Of a stretch of 48,692 bases of DNA, positions 42,239 through 48,692 are shown in pieces. The first letter of the stretch is position 1, and the number at the start of each line of letters is the position of its first letter. A program made the translations under genes and the position numbers. Below the pieces are notes generated by a model, which was not told where the DNA came from, did no database searches, and was given only the letters and a program-made list of their open reading frames with translations. Source of the DNA: Coriobacteriia bacterium (lineage in GTDB: Bacteria; Actinomycetota; Coriobacteriia; Anaerosomatales; JAAXUF01); NCBI GenBank assembly GCA_031292615.1, contig JARLGT010000071.1, positions 1-48,692 on the forward strand, written 5' to 3'.

Positions 42239-43548
42239 CGCTTGCTCCTCGTCAGCGGGATGGTTGCCCGCACTTCGAAGCCGCCGCTTTCGCCCGGCCC
42301 AGCCGAGATCGTACCGCCGAGCACGTCGACCCGCTCGCGCATGCCGATAAGCCCGCGACCCGTGCCCGCGCTCGCCGCAGCGCCGGCGGCTGCACCAGCG
42401 CCGTCGTCGATCACGAGCAGTGCCAGCTTGTCGTCTTTCACGTCCACGCGCACGGTCGCGTGCTCGGCGTGCGCGTGACGCACCACGTTGGTGAGCGCCT
42501 CCTGCACGATACGGTACGCCGAGACGGCCACCGCGCTGGGCACCGACTCAAAGTCGCCGCTCGTTGCCAGCGCCACATCGAGGCCGGTCTCACGCACCGA
42601 GCGCACCAGCGTGTCGAGCTCTCCCAGGTCCGGCACGGGTTGGCGCGGCGAGTCGTCGCCCGAGTCGCCGGCGAGCACCGAGAGCATCGAGCGCAGGTCG
42701 CGCAGGGTGGCTCGGCCGGTATCCCCAATCACGGTAAACGCGGCGCGCGACTTCTCGGCGTCGTCGACGGTGGTCGATCCGGCGTCGGCTTGCAGCGTCA
42801 TGAGCGTCAGCGAGTGCGCCATGATGTCGTGCACGTCGCGGGCGATGCGCAGGCGCTCCTCCTCAACGCGGCGAAGCGACTCCTCCTCGCGCTTGCGCTT
42901 GACCTCCACGAAGAGCTCTCGGCGAGTCTGCGCCGTATGCCCAAGCGCCGCCGAGAGTGCCAGCAGCGCGAGGATCGCGACGACCTGCGCCACCGTGTAG
43001 GAGACCGACACGGTCATCGCCGAGACACCAAGCACGATGGCGCCCAGCACGATGCCGATCGGCACTGCTCGGCGGCCGCCGTAGCGCTCGGAGACCGTGA
43101 ACAGTGCGGTCATCGGCGCGAGGATGACGATGGCTGGTGGCCACGGCATGGCGAGATACAGGCCGGTGAAGATGGCCGTTGCGAGCAAGACGGGACCGGG
43201 GTAGCGGCGCCGGTACATCAGAGGGAGGAAGCAGGCGACCGCAGCCACGTACGGCCAGAGCCCGGGATGGAGCTGCAGATGCAGCTGGGTCGCGATCGCA
43301 GGGTACGACGCGAGCGAGCGGACGATGGCGATCTGGATGACCGCGAGTACGGCAAGCGCGATGGCGCTCCCAATATCGCGGTGATCCTGACGCCCCTCCA
43401 AGACGAGATTGTCGATGTCGTCGTCGGTCGCCAGGTTCTCAAGCCGGTCTATCACGGACTCTCGGTCGGCCTCGTGCTTGGCGCGGTGCTGGGCGTCACG
43501 CAGTGCGCGGCGTTCGGCTCGGCTGGGTTTGGGGTGATCGTTCATCAT
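42235..43548 (-). CDS. Sensor histidine kinase (HisKA_3)
   Basis: A 437-residue membrane kinase. Residues 1-58 form an acidic and basic N-terminal part reminiscent of SHOCT or similar linkers. About five to six membrane segments lie between 60 and 205. A dimerisation helix follows with the phosphorylated His in IARDVHDIMAHSL (H240), then the ATPase with EALTNVVRHAH (N box), DDGAG (G1) and GRGLIGMRERV (G2). No extracytoplasmic sensor domain is present, so it probably senses a membrane-associated signal such as a drug or envelope stress. It starts 13 bases after the MFS gene stop and overlaps the regulator by four bases. Confidence 0.92.
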   Translation of the reverse strand: MMNDHPKPSRAERRALRDAQHRAKHEADRESVIDRLENLATDDDIDNLVLEGRQDHRDIGSAIALAVLAVIQIAIVRSLASYPAIATQLHLQLHPGLWPYVAAVACFLPLMYRRRYPGPVLLATAIFTGLYLAMPWPPAIVILAPMTALFTVSERYGGRRAVPIGIVLGAIVLGVSAMTVSVSYTVAQVVAILALLALSAALGHTAQTRRELFVEVKRKREEESLRRVEEERLRIARDVHDIMAHSLTLMTLQADAGSTTVDDAEKSRAAFTVIGDTGRATLRDLRSMLSVLAGDSGDDSPRQPVPDLGELDTLVRSVRETGLDVALATSGDFESVPSAVAVSAYRIVQEALTNVVRHAHAEHATVRVDVKDDKLALLVIDDGAGAAAGAAASAGTGRGLIGMRERVDVLGGTISAGPGESGGFEVRATIPLTRSKR

Positions 43549-43561
43549 CGTGTCCTCAAGA

Positions 43562-44809
43562 TTACGCTACAGCGCTTTCGGGCTTGGGCGGCATCGAGCT
43601 TGCCCTGCCCAGCAGCGGCCAGATCAGGGCAATCGCGGACAGCAGGAACAACACGCCAAGCGCGTACGGCACCGACTCGCCGAGGCGCGAGTACGCCCAG
43701 CCGCCTAGAAGCGGAACGAGCATCCCCATCAGCGACTGGATCGAGCCCAGGCCGCCGGCGAGCGCGCCCTGCTCGTCGTCGGGGACCGAGCGGGAGATGA
43801 GCCCTTGCACGGCGGCGGTCGTCCCGCCCTCGGCAGCGCCGAACAGCAGCACGCCGACGATGAAGACGATCGGGAGAGGCAGGAACGACCCCACGAGCGC
43901 GAGCAGTCCACAACCGACGACCTGGCCCAAGAGCCCCCCGATCGCGACGCGGTGCTCGCCGATCCTCGGGACGAGGAACCGGACGAGGCCGCCTTGGATG
44001 ACGATGTCGAGGATGCCGATCACTGAGACGAGCAAGCCGATCTGCGTCGGGCCCCACGCAATCGCGTCCTTCGCGAGAACCGAGGCGTTCAGCGCGAAGA
44101 ATCCGAACGGGACCGCGGCGAGGGTGAGTGCGAAGAGGAGCGGGCGCAAGTCGGGATGGTCGAACGCGTCGCGGATCGTCTGAAGCAGGTGCGGGCTCTC
44201 GACCTCGAGCTTCGCGGCGCGTTTCTCGGCGGTGATGGTCTCGGGGAGCACGAACATCGAGATCAGCGCGATGAGTACGGTGATTGCTGCCGCGACGAAC
44301 ACCGGCACGGAGTAGCCGAACTGCGCGAGCAGGCCGCCGACGGCCGGGCCGAACATGAAGCCTATGCCGCCCACGGCTCCCGCGAGCCCGAACTGCGCCG
44401 CGCGCTCCTCAGGAGGGGTGATGTCGGCGAGGTAGGCCATGCTGACGGCTCGGTCACCTGCGGTGATGCCGTCGATGATGCGCGACACCAAAAGGATGCC
44501 GAGGCCGCCCGCGAGGCCGAAGAGCACGTAGCCCGCGGCCGATCCCAGCAGGCTGACAACCAGCACGGGCTTGCGGCCGATGCGGTCGGACAGTGCACCC
44601 AGCAGCGGCCCCGAGAAAAGCGCACATGCCGAGAACACCGCCTCGAGCACGCCCACCCACAGCGCCACGTTCTTCGCGTCGTGCACGTGGTTCTGGATGA
44701 TGAAGGGCAGCACGGGCAGCACGATCGTCATGCTAATCGTGCTCAGGAAGCCGATTGCCAGCATGATGATCAGCGGCAGCTTCGAGCGGACCTTCGCGAG
44801 CGAGATCAT
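43562..44809 (-). CDS. MFS multidrug/tetracycline-type exporter
   Basis: A 415-residue transporter with 12 membrane segments. GALSDRIGRKPVL between segments 2 and 3 is the MFS motif A, and GITAGDRAVSMAYLADITPPEERAAQFG resembles the TetA-class motif around segments 4 and 5. Members export drugs with proton exchange. The ATG at 44809 follows AGGAC inside the end of the permease gene; the gap to the permease stop is three bases. It is the third gene of the operon. Confidence 0.88.
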   Translation of the reverse strand: MISLAKVRSKLPLIIMLAIGFLSTISMTIVLPVLPFIIQNHVHDAKNVALWVGVLEAVFSACALFSGPLLGALSDRIGRKPVLVVSLLGSAAGYVLFGLAGGLGILLVSRIIDGITAGDRAVSMAYLADITPPEERAAQFGLAGAVGGIGFMFGPAVGGLLAQFGYSVPVFVAAAITVLIALISMFVLPETITAEKRAAKLEVESPHLLQTIRDAFDHPDLRPLLFALTLAAVPFGFFALNASVLAKDAIAWGPTQIGLLVSVIGILDIVIQGGLVRFLVPRIGEHRVAIGGLLGQVVGCGLLALVGSFLPLPIVFIVGVLLFGAAEGGTTAAVQGLISRSVPDDEQGALAGGLGSIQSLMGMLVPLLGGWAYSRLGESVPYALGVLFLLSAIALIWPLLGRASSMPPKPESAVA

Positions 44810-44812
44810 TGT

Positions 44813-45643
44813 CTAGTCCTGCTTTGCGAAGAGTCGGACGCCAGGCACGAGGAACGCTACGAACAGTACGCACAGCACCAGCATGTCGAGCACTATTGAG
44901 TGCAGCACCAGGCTCGCGGGCATCGCAGCGCCCAACATCGCCTGTCGCAGCGCATCGATGCCGTATGTGACCGGGTTGAGTTGCGAGACGATTCTGAACG
45001 CCGAGGCCATCATTCCGCTCCCGAACGACGGGAGAAACGAGCCCAGCGAGAGCATCATGATCGGCATCATCACGAGCATGTTCACGAGCATGAATCCTTG
45101 CTGCGATGTCTGCCGCGACGCGACGAGCACGCCGAGCGAAGTGACGGTCGCTGAGAGTACCAGAAGCACGAGCAGCACCAGCAGCGTCGAGTCGAACGAG
45201 AAGTGGATGCCGATGAACGGCGCCACGAGCAGCATCAACAGCGTTTGTATGAGTGCGATAGTCATGCCGCCGGCAACCTTGCCCAGCGCCACAGACGTGC
45301 GCGACACCGGCGCGACCAGGATCTTGCGCATGAACCCGAACTCACGGTCGTACACCATCGACATGGTCGACTGCATCGCCGTTGTCAGCACCGTCATCGC
45401 CAGCATCGCCGGGAAGATGAACTGCACAAAGGGCACGCCGGGAACGCTCATGCCGCCCATCGGGCCGCCTCCGCTGGCGCCCACCTTGCCGATCAAGCCG
45501 CCCAAGCCGAAGCCCAACCCGATGATCATGATCGCTGTCATGACCACGGTCCCGATCACTCGCGAGCGGTCCTTCAACAAGCCGAGTACGTCGCGGTACC
45601 AGACCGTGTACGCCCCAGCCATCAAATCCGAGAAGCCCGTCAT
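44813..45643 (-). CDS. ABC-2 type permease (DrrB-like)
   Basis: A 276-residue permease with six membrane segments. The YDREFGFMRKILVAPVSRTSVALGKVAGG loop and the C-terminal MMASAFRIVSQLNPVTYGIDALRQAMLG are hallmarks of the daunorubicin-resistance DrrB and NodJ family. It exports a hydrophobic compound with the ATPase encoded just upstream. Its ATG overlaps the ATPase stop by one base (TAATG). It is followed directly by the MFS gene, an unusual pairing of two exporters in one operon. Confidence 0.88.
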   Translation of the reverse strand: MTGFSDLMAGAYTVWYRDVLGLLKDRSRVIGTVVMTAIMIIGLGFGLGGLIGKVGASGGGPMGGMSVPGVPFVQFIFPAMLAMTVLTTAMQSTMSMVYDREFGFMRKILVAPVSRTSVALGKVAGGMTIALIQTLLMLLVAPFIGIHFSFDSTLLVLLVLLVLSATVTSLGVLVASRQTSQQGFMLVNMLVMMPIMMLSLGSFLPSFGSGMMASAFRIVSQLNPVTYGIDALRQAMLGAAMPASLVLHSIVLDMLVLCVLFVAFLVPGVRLFAKQD

Positions 45644-46650
45644 TAGTGGCCACCCCTTCCATGCGCCTGCATAGCTGCGCGCATCGAGTCGCTCGCACTC
45701 GGGCCTTCGTCGCGGATGGCTCGGCCGGTCAGCTGGACGAATACGTCGTCGAGCGTTGGGTGCTCCAGCGAGATCGCCGAGACGCAGCCGGTGCCCAGCG
45801 CGGCGTCCAGCGCGCGAATCGCCTCGGGCACGAAGCGATCGCCGTTGGCCACCTCGAGCGCCAGCGCGCCGTCTACGCGGTCGGGCAGCACGGTCGCGCC
45901 CATCTCGGCGAGGCGCAGCGCGGCGGCGTCGTGCATGTCGTTGCCGTCGGTCCACAACTTCACGCGGTCGCGACCGATGGCGCTCTTCAACGTGCTGGGC
46001 GAGTCGCACGCGTCGATGCTGCCGTGGTCGATGACGGCGATGCGGTCGCAGATCTCGGCCTCGTCCATGTAGTGGGTGGTGAGGAAGACGGTCAGGCCCT
46101 CGGTCTCGCGCACCGCGTTGACGTACTCCCAGATGCGGCGGCGCGTTTGCGGGTCCAGGCCGATGGTGGGCTCGTCGAGGAACAGCACCTTGGGGCGGTG
46201 CAGCAGCCCGATGGCGATCTCGAGACGCCGCTTCATCCCGCCGGAGAACTTGGCGACCGGAGCGGTGGCCTTGTCGGCGAGGTCGACCATCGCGAGCAGC
46301 TCGCGAGCACGCGGCTCGAACTCCGCGGCCGGCATGGAGTAGAGCATCGCGTGGAACTTCATGTTCTGCCACGCCGAGAGGCGCTCGTCGAGCGTGGGGT
46401 CCTGGAACACGAGTCCGATCGAGCGGCGCACCTCATGCTGCTCGCGCTCGAGGTCGTGTCCGTTGATAGACGCGCTACCCGCCGAGGGCTTGAGCAGCGT
46501 GCACAGCATGTTGATGGTGGTCGACTTCCCTGCGCCGTTGGGGCCGAGGAACCCGTAGATCTCTCCGGACTCGACCGAGAGCGAGACGGCGTCGGCGGCG
46601 GTGAACTCGCCGAAGCGCCGGGTGAGGTTGTCGACCTCGATGATTGGCAT
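45643..46650 (-). CDS. ABC ATPase (DrrA-like)
   Basis: A 335-residue ATPase. Walker A is GPNGAGKS (36-43), the Q-loop is in GLVFQDPTLDE, the signature is FSGGMKRRLE (135-144) and Walker B is VLFLDEP (155-161), with the H-loop in FLTTHYMDEA. The C-terminal extension (about 230 onward) with LEHPTLDDVFVQLTGRAIRD is characteristic of the DrrA subgroup. GGAAGG lies eight bases before the ATG at 46650. It is first in the five-gene operon of ATPase, permease, MFS, kinase and regulator. Confidence 0.92.
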   Translation of the reverse strand: MPIIEVDNLTRRFGEFTAADAVSLSVESGEIYGFLGPNGAGKSTTINMLCTLLKPSAGSASINGHDLEREQHEVRRSIGLVFQDPTLDERLSAWQNMKFHAMLYSMPAAEFEPRARELLAMVDLADKATAPVAKFSGGMKRRLEIAIGLLHRPKVLFLDEPTIGLDPQTRRRIWEYVNAVRETEGLTVFLTTHYMDEAEICDRIAVIDHGSIDACDSPSTLKSAIGRDRVKLWTDGNDMHDAAALRLAEMGATVLPDRVDGALALEVANGDRFVPEAIRALDAALGTGCVSAISLEHPTLDDVFVQLTGRAIRDEGPSASDSMRAAMQAHGRGGH

Positions 46651-46744
46651 GTGACTGTCCTTCCGTGGATGACAGTCCCATCGTGCCGCTCGCCGAGGGC
46701 CGGCACATCGCTCCGGGGGAGAGAGTTGCGCTGGTACCGGGGGA

Positions 46745-46778
46745 GAAGAACGCGAAAGACGGCCCCACAGGACCGCCC
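46745..46778 (-). terminator. Terminator of the VOC gene on the minus strand
   Basis: Read on the minus strand, GGCGGTCC-TGTG-GGGCCGTC forms an eight-pair stem (with G-U pairs) followed by TTTCGCGTTCTT. It lies just after the stop of the VOC gene and before the ABC operon, so it separates the two transcripts. Confidence 0.5.
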
Positions 46779-46802
46779 TTTGCTTGGCGCGTGGCGCCGG
46801 CG

Positions 46803-47201
46803 CTACATCGAGACCAGGTTCAGGATGTTGCCCTCGGTGTCCTTGAACCACGCCGACTTGGTGCTGCCCGTGTCGGCGACGCCGTTGACGGTCTTCAGCC
46901 CCATCTCGGGGATGTCGTACTCCTCGAACACGACGCCGCGACCGCGCATCTCGGTGACGGTGGAGTCGAACGCGGCGGGGGGCACCGGGATGGCCAGCGT
47001 CGTGTTGGCGGGCGCGGGCATGCCAGGGCGCTCGTAGAGCGAGAGTTGCGAACCCATACCCGCCGAGATGATCGCTACGCCGTTGCCGCTTTGCGCCGCG
47101 TCCAGTGCGAAGCCGAGCACCTCGGTGTAGAACTTGGTCGCCCGGTCCAGATTGTCGGCCCGCAACACGGCCACCGCTGGATAACTACTGAGACCTGCCA
47201 T
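46803..47201 (-). CDS. VOC family protein
   Basis: A 132-residue VOC module. VAVLRADNLDRATKFYTEVLGF is the first half and FDSTVTEMRGRGVVFEEYD with a closing WFKDTEGNILNLVSM the second, the form found in actinobacterial glyoxalase-like proteins. The substrate is unknown. The ATG at 47201 has AGGTG seven bases upstream; a longer frame upstream belongs to no recognisable gene. It is divergent from the GNAT gene at 47283. Confidence 0.82.
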   Translation of the reverse strand: MAGLSSYPAVAVLRADNLDRATKFYTEVLGFALDAAQSGNGVAIISAGMGSQLSLYERPGMPAPANTTLAIPVPPAAFDSTVTEMRGRGVVFEEYDIPEMGLKTVNGVADTGSTKSAWFKDTEGNILNLVSM

Positions 47202-47282
47202 CACGCACCTCGCTTCCTCATCGTTCGCGGTCCTGTGTGACCGCGTGCAGGAGGTACCTACCCACCAGCACACGGAGACGGA

Positions 47283-47960
47283 ATGCAGGCACCGGCTGTC
47301 CGCCGAGCAGCGCTGTCGCGCTATCCTGCTCGCATGTGCGACAACTCCCGAGAATGCTCGACGCCCAAGGCCCGCAGCTTCGCCGGCCCACGCGCGGACG
47401 CTGGTGCACAACCCGCCGCGCGAGGTGCTGCGGCGGGTGCTGCCATCGGCGTCGGCGTCGGCGCCGCCGATGGCCGGCGCGGCATCCGCCCGATTCGCGC
47501 CGACGAGCACGACGCCGTCCTGGCGATCATCAACGATGCCGCGCAGCGCTACCGCGGCGTCATTCCGGCGGACCGCTGGCACGACCCGTACTTCTCGGCG
47601 GAGTATCTGGCGAGCGAGATCGCCGCTGAAGTGCGGTTCTGGGGCTACGAGTCCGACGGCGAGTTGCTGGGCGTGATGGGCGTGCAGGACGTCGACGACG
47701 TCACACTCATCCGGCATGCGTACGTGTCGCCGCATGCGCAGCGCGGGGGCGTGGGTGGACGATTGTTGCGCTCGCTGCTCGCGAAGACCGACAAGTCGGT
47801 GCTCATCGGCACGTGGGCGGCAGCGGACTGGGCGATCGCGTTTTACGAGAAGCACGGCTTTCGTGTCACCAGCCGCGAGGAGACCGAGCGACTGCTGAAG
47901 CGCTACTGGGACATCCCCGAGCGTCAGGTTGAGACGTCAGTCGTGCTCGCACAGCGGTAG
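47283..47960 (+). CDS. GNAT acetyltransferase with N-terminal extension
   Basis: A 225-residue protein. The GNAT domain occupies about residues 67-225: IRPIRADEHDAVLAIINDAAQRYRGVIPADRWHDPYF, TLIRHAYVSPHAQRGGVGGRLLRSLL (acetyl-CoA loop) and AADWAIAFYEKHGFRV. Relatives normally start at IRPI; here about 66 residues rich in Ala, Gly and Arg precede it, with no in-frame start closer than ATG 47334. GGAG lies six to seven bases before the ATG at 47283. The extension may be unstructured, or a frameshift may hide the true start. Confidence 0.72.
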   Translation: MQAPAVRRAALSRYPARMCDNSRECSTPKARSFAGPRADAGAQPAARGAAAGAAIGVGVGAADGRRGIRPIRADEHDAVLAIINDAAQRYRGVIPADRWHDPYFSAEYLASEIAAEVRFWGYESDGELLGVMGVQDVDDVTLIRHAYVSPHAQRGGVGGRLLRSLLAKTDKSVLIGTWAAADWAIAFYEKHGFRVTSREETERLLKRYWDIPERQVETSVVLAQR

Positions 47961-48067
47961 GGCTCGCATCCGGGGGTTGGTTGGGCGCGCTAGGTGTCTC
48001 GGCGGGGTTCCGAGCCGTAGGCGGGTACGAAACACGCATGCCCTTGCACCCGAGCCGAGGAGTCACC

Positions 48068-48535
48068 GTGAACTGGCAGCCGATAACCACCGAGCTCACC
48101 CTCGCCGACTACGTGGCCTCGATGGCCCGAGCGGTCTTCGTGTCCGGCATCAACTGGAAGGTCATCGACGCCAAGTGGGACGGGATCCGCGCGGCATTCG
48201 ACGACTTCGAGCCGCTAACGGTCGCTGGCTACACGCCCGCCGATGTCGACCGCCTGATGACCGACACGCGCATCATCCGCAACCGCAAGAAGATCGAGGC
48301 GATCGTCCGCAACACCGGCGAGCTGATCAACGTCGATCGCGAGTTCGGCGGCGTCGACAAGTACCTGGCGTCGTTTAGCGACAACGACCTGCTCATCAAG
48401 GACCTGCACAAGCGCTTCGCCTTCCTAGGCGAGTCGGTCGCCCACTTCTTCCTGTTCGGAGTGAACTTCAACTACCCGGCGCAAGAGGCATGGGCCAAGG
48501 CACACTTCGGCGGCGAGCACCCTCACGGGCGGTGA
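48068..48535 (+). CDS. DNA-3-methyladenine glycosylase I (Tag family)
   Basis: A 155-residue protein of the Adenine_glyco family, shorter than E. coli Tag. It starts NWQPITTELTLADYVASMARAVFVSGINWKVIDAKWDGIRAAF, then DRLMTDTRIIRNRKKIEAIVRNT, the conserved DxxIIRNRxKIEA helix of Tag. The enzyme excises 3-methyladenine from alkylated DNA. The N-terminal Cys/His zinc site of classical Tag is not evident, so it may be a divergent member with altered specificity. The GTG at 48068 follows GAGGAG at five bases; upstream in-frame starts are less likely. Confidence 0.78.
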   Translation: MNWQPITTELTLADYVASMARAVFVSGINWKVIDAKWDGIRAAFDDFEPLTVAGYTPADVDRLMTDTRIIRNRKKIEAIVRNTGELINVDREFGGVDKYLASFSDNDLLIKDLHKRFAFLGESVAHFFLFGVNFNYPAQEAWAKAHFGGEHPHGR

Positions 48536-48642
48536 GGGGCGAAGGTCCGAGGTGCTGGATCCGGCCAGCGTTCCCAGCGCGCTGCGCTGATATCCTTGGC
48601 GGCGACTGCCTACCGCGCACCCCCAGCCGCCGAGGAGACCGC

Positions 48643-48692
48643 ATGCCCGCACGTCTCGCGCTCGTCACCACCGACGACCCGGTGCTGCTCGA
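48643..48692 (+). CDS. Partial CDS cut by window end
   Basis: An ATG at 48643 with GAGGAGA before it opens a frame starting MPARLALVTTDDPVLL that leaves the window. The strand-1 pattern followed by TTDDPVLL resembles the receiver-like N-terminus of CpaE/septum-site proteins of Actinobacteria, but 16 residues are too few for a firm call. Confidence 0.5.
   Translation, partial: MPARLALVTTDDPVLL

Noticed and set aside
1-48692. tRNA, rRNA, CRISPR, insertion sequence or prophage
   Set aside because: No cloverleaf with a TTCGANTC loop, no repeat-spacer pattern, no transposase or integrase motifs were seen on either strand.

Overview
This is a visibly GC-rich bacterial chromosome segment, densely packed with genes on both strands. 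I see no rRNA, tRNA, insertion sequence, prophage or CRISPR array. Several features suggest an environmental, probably anaerobic or microaerobic Actinomycetota, perhaps Coriobacteriia-like: high GC, many GTG/TTG starts, a tandem DUF1540 protein, multihaem cytochrome remnants with a b-type membrane cytochrome, a haemerythrin, and many small VOC, DinB, GyrI and flavodoxin proteins. That placement is inference; no marker gene is present to prove it.

Layout. (1) 1-4279: end of a cut-off gene, a small membrane protein, an EamA exporter and a large MacB/FtsX-type permease that appears to start at ATC. (2) 4510-20562: a large surface-polysaccharide locus. It holds two GT2 transferases, a GT4 transferase, a Wzx-like flippase, a GT39-like membrane transferase, a cellulose-synthase-like processive GT2, a polysaccharide deacetylase, two CelD/FemAB-type GNAT proteins, and three successive exported GH26-type glycosidases. 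One of these is a lipoprotein, one carries an Ig-like domain and one has a Pro/Thr linker. The middle glycosidase gene is preceded by what reads as a cyclic-di-GMP-I (GEMM) riboswitch and, further upstream, a perfect TGTGA-N6-TCACA palindrome. This is the most interesting part of the window: it looks like a regulated synthesis, export, modification and trimming system for a beta-linked exopolysaccharide. (3) 20679-23338: DUF1540 protein, DUF4405 b-type cytochrome paired with a small protein carrying two C-x4-C-x4-CH motifs, haemerythrin and flavodoxin.

(4) 23405-36291: accessory metabolism. It holds an esterase, VOC proteins, PhzF, a spermidine-synthase-like methyltransferase fold, flavin reductases, DinB, a secreted PKD protein, a TetR-controlled redox operon with twin operators, Asp/Glu racemase, SRPBCC and GyrI proteins and an NMN adenylyltransferase-like protein. 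(5) 36343-40968: a TetR regulator and a three-gene ABC transporter, each preceded by the same TGACTGAC-T-GTCAGTCA palindrome, followed by an alpha/beta hydrolase and a pentapeptide-repeat protein. (6) 41070-41536: a decayed or frameshifted multihaem cytochrome c. (7) 41567-46650: a tightly coupled minus-strand operon of ABC ATPase, ABC-2 permease, MFS exporter, sensor kinase and response regulator. (8) 46803 to the end: a VOC protein, a GNAT protein, 3-methyladenine glycosylase I and the first codons of a cut-off gene.

Functions come from motif recognition by eye, without database searches. Start codons were chosen from Shine-Dalgarno spacing and from where recognisable domains begin.
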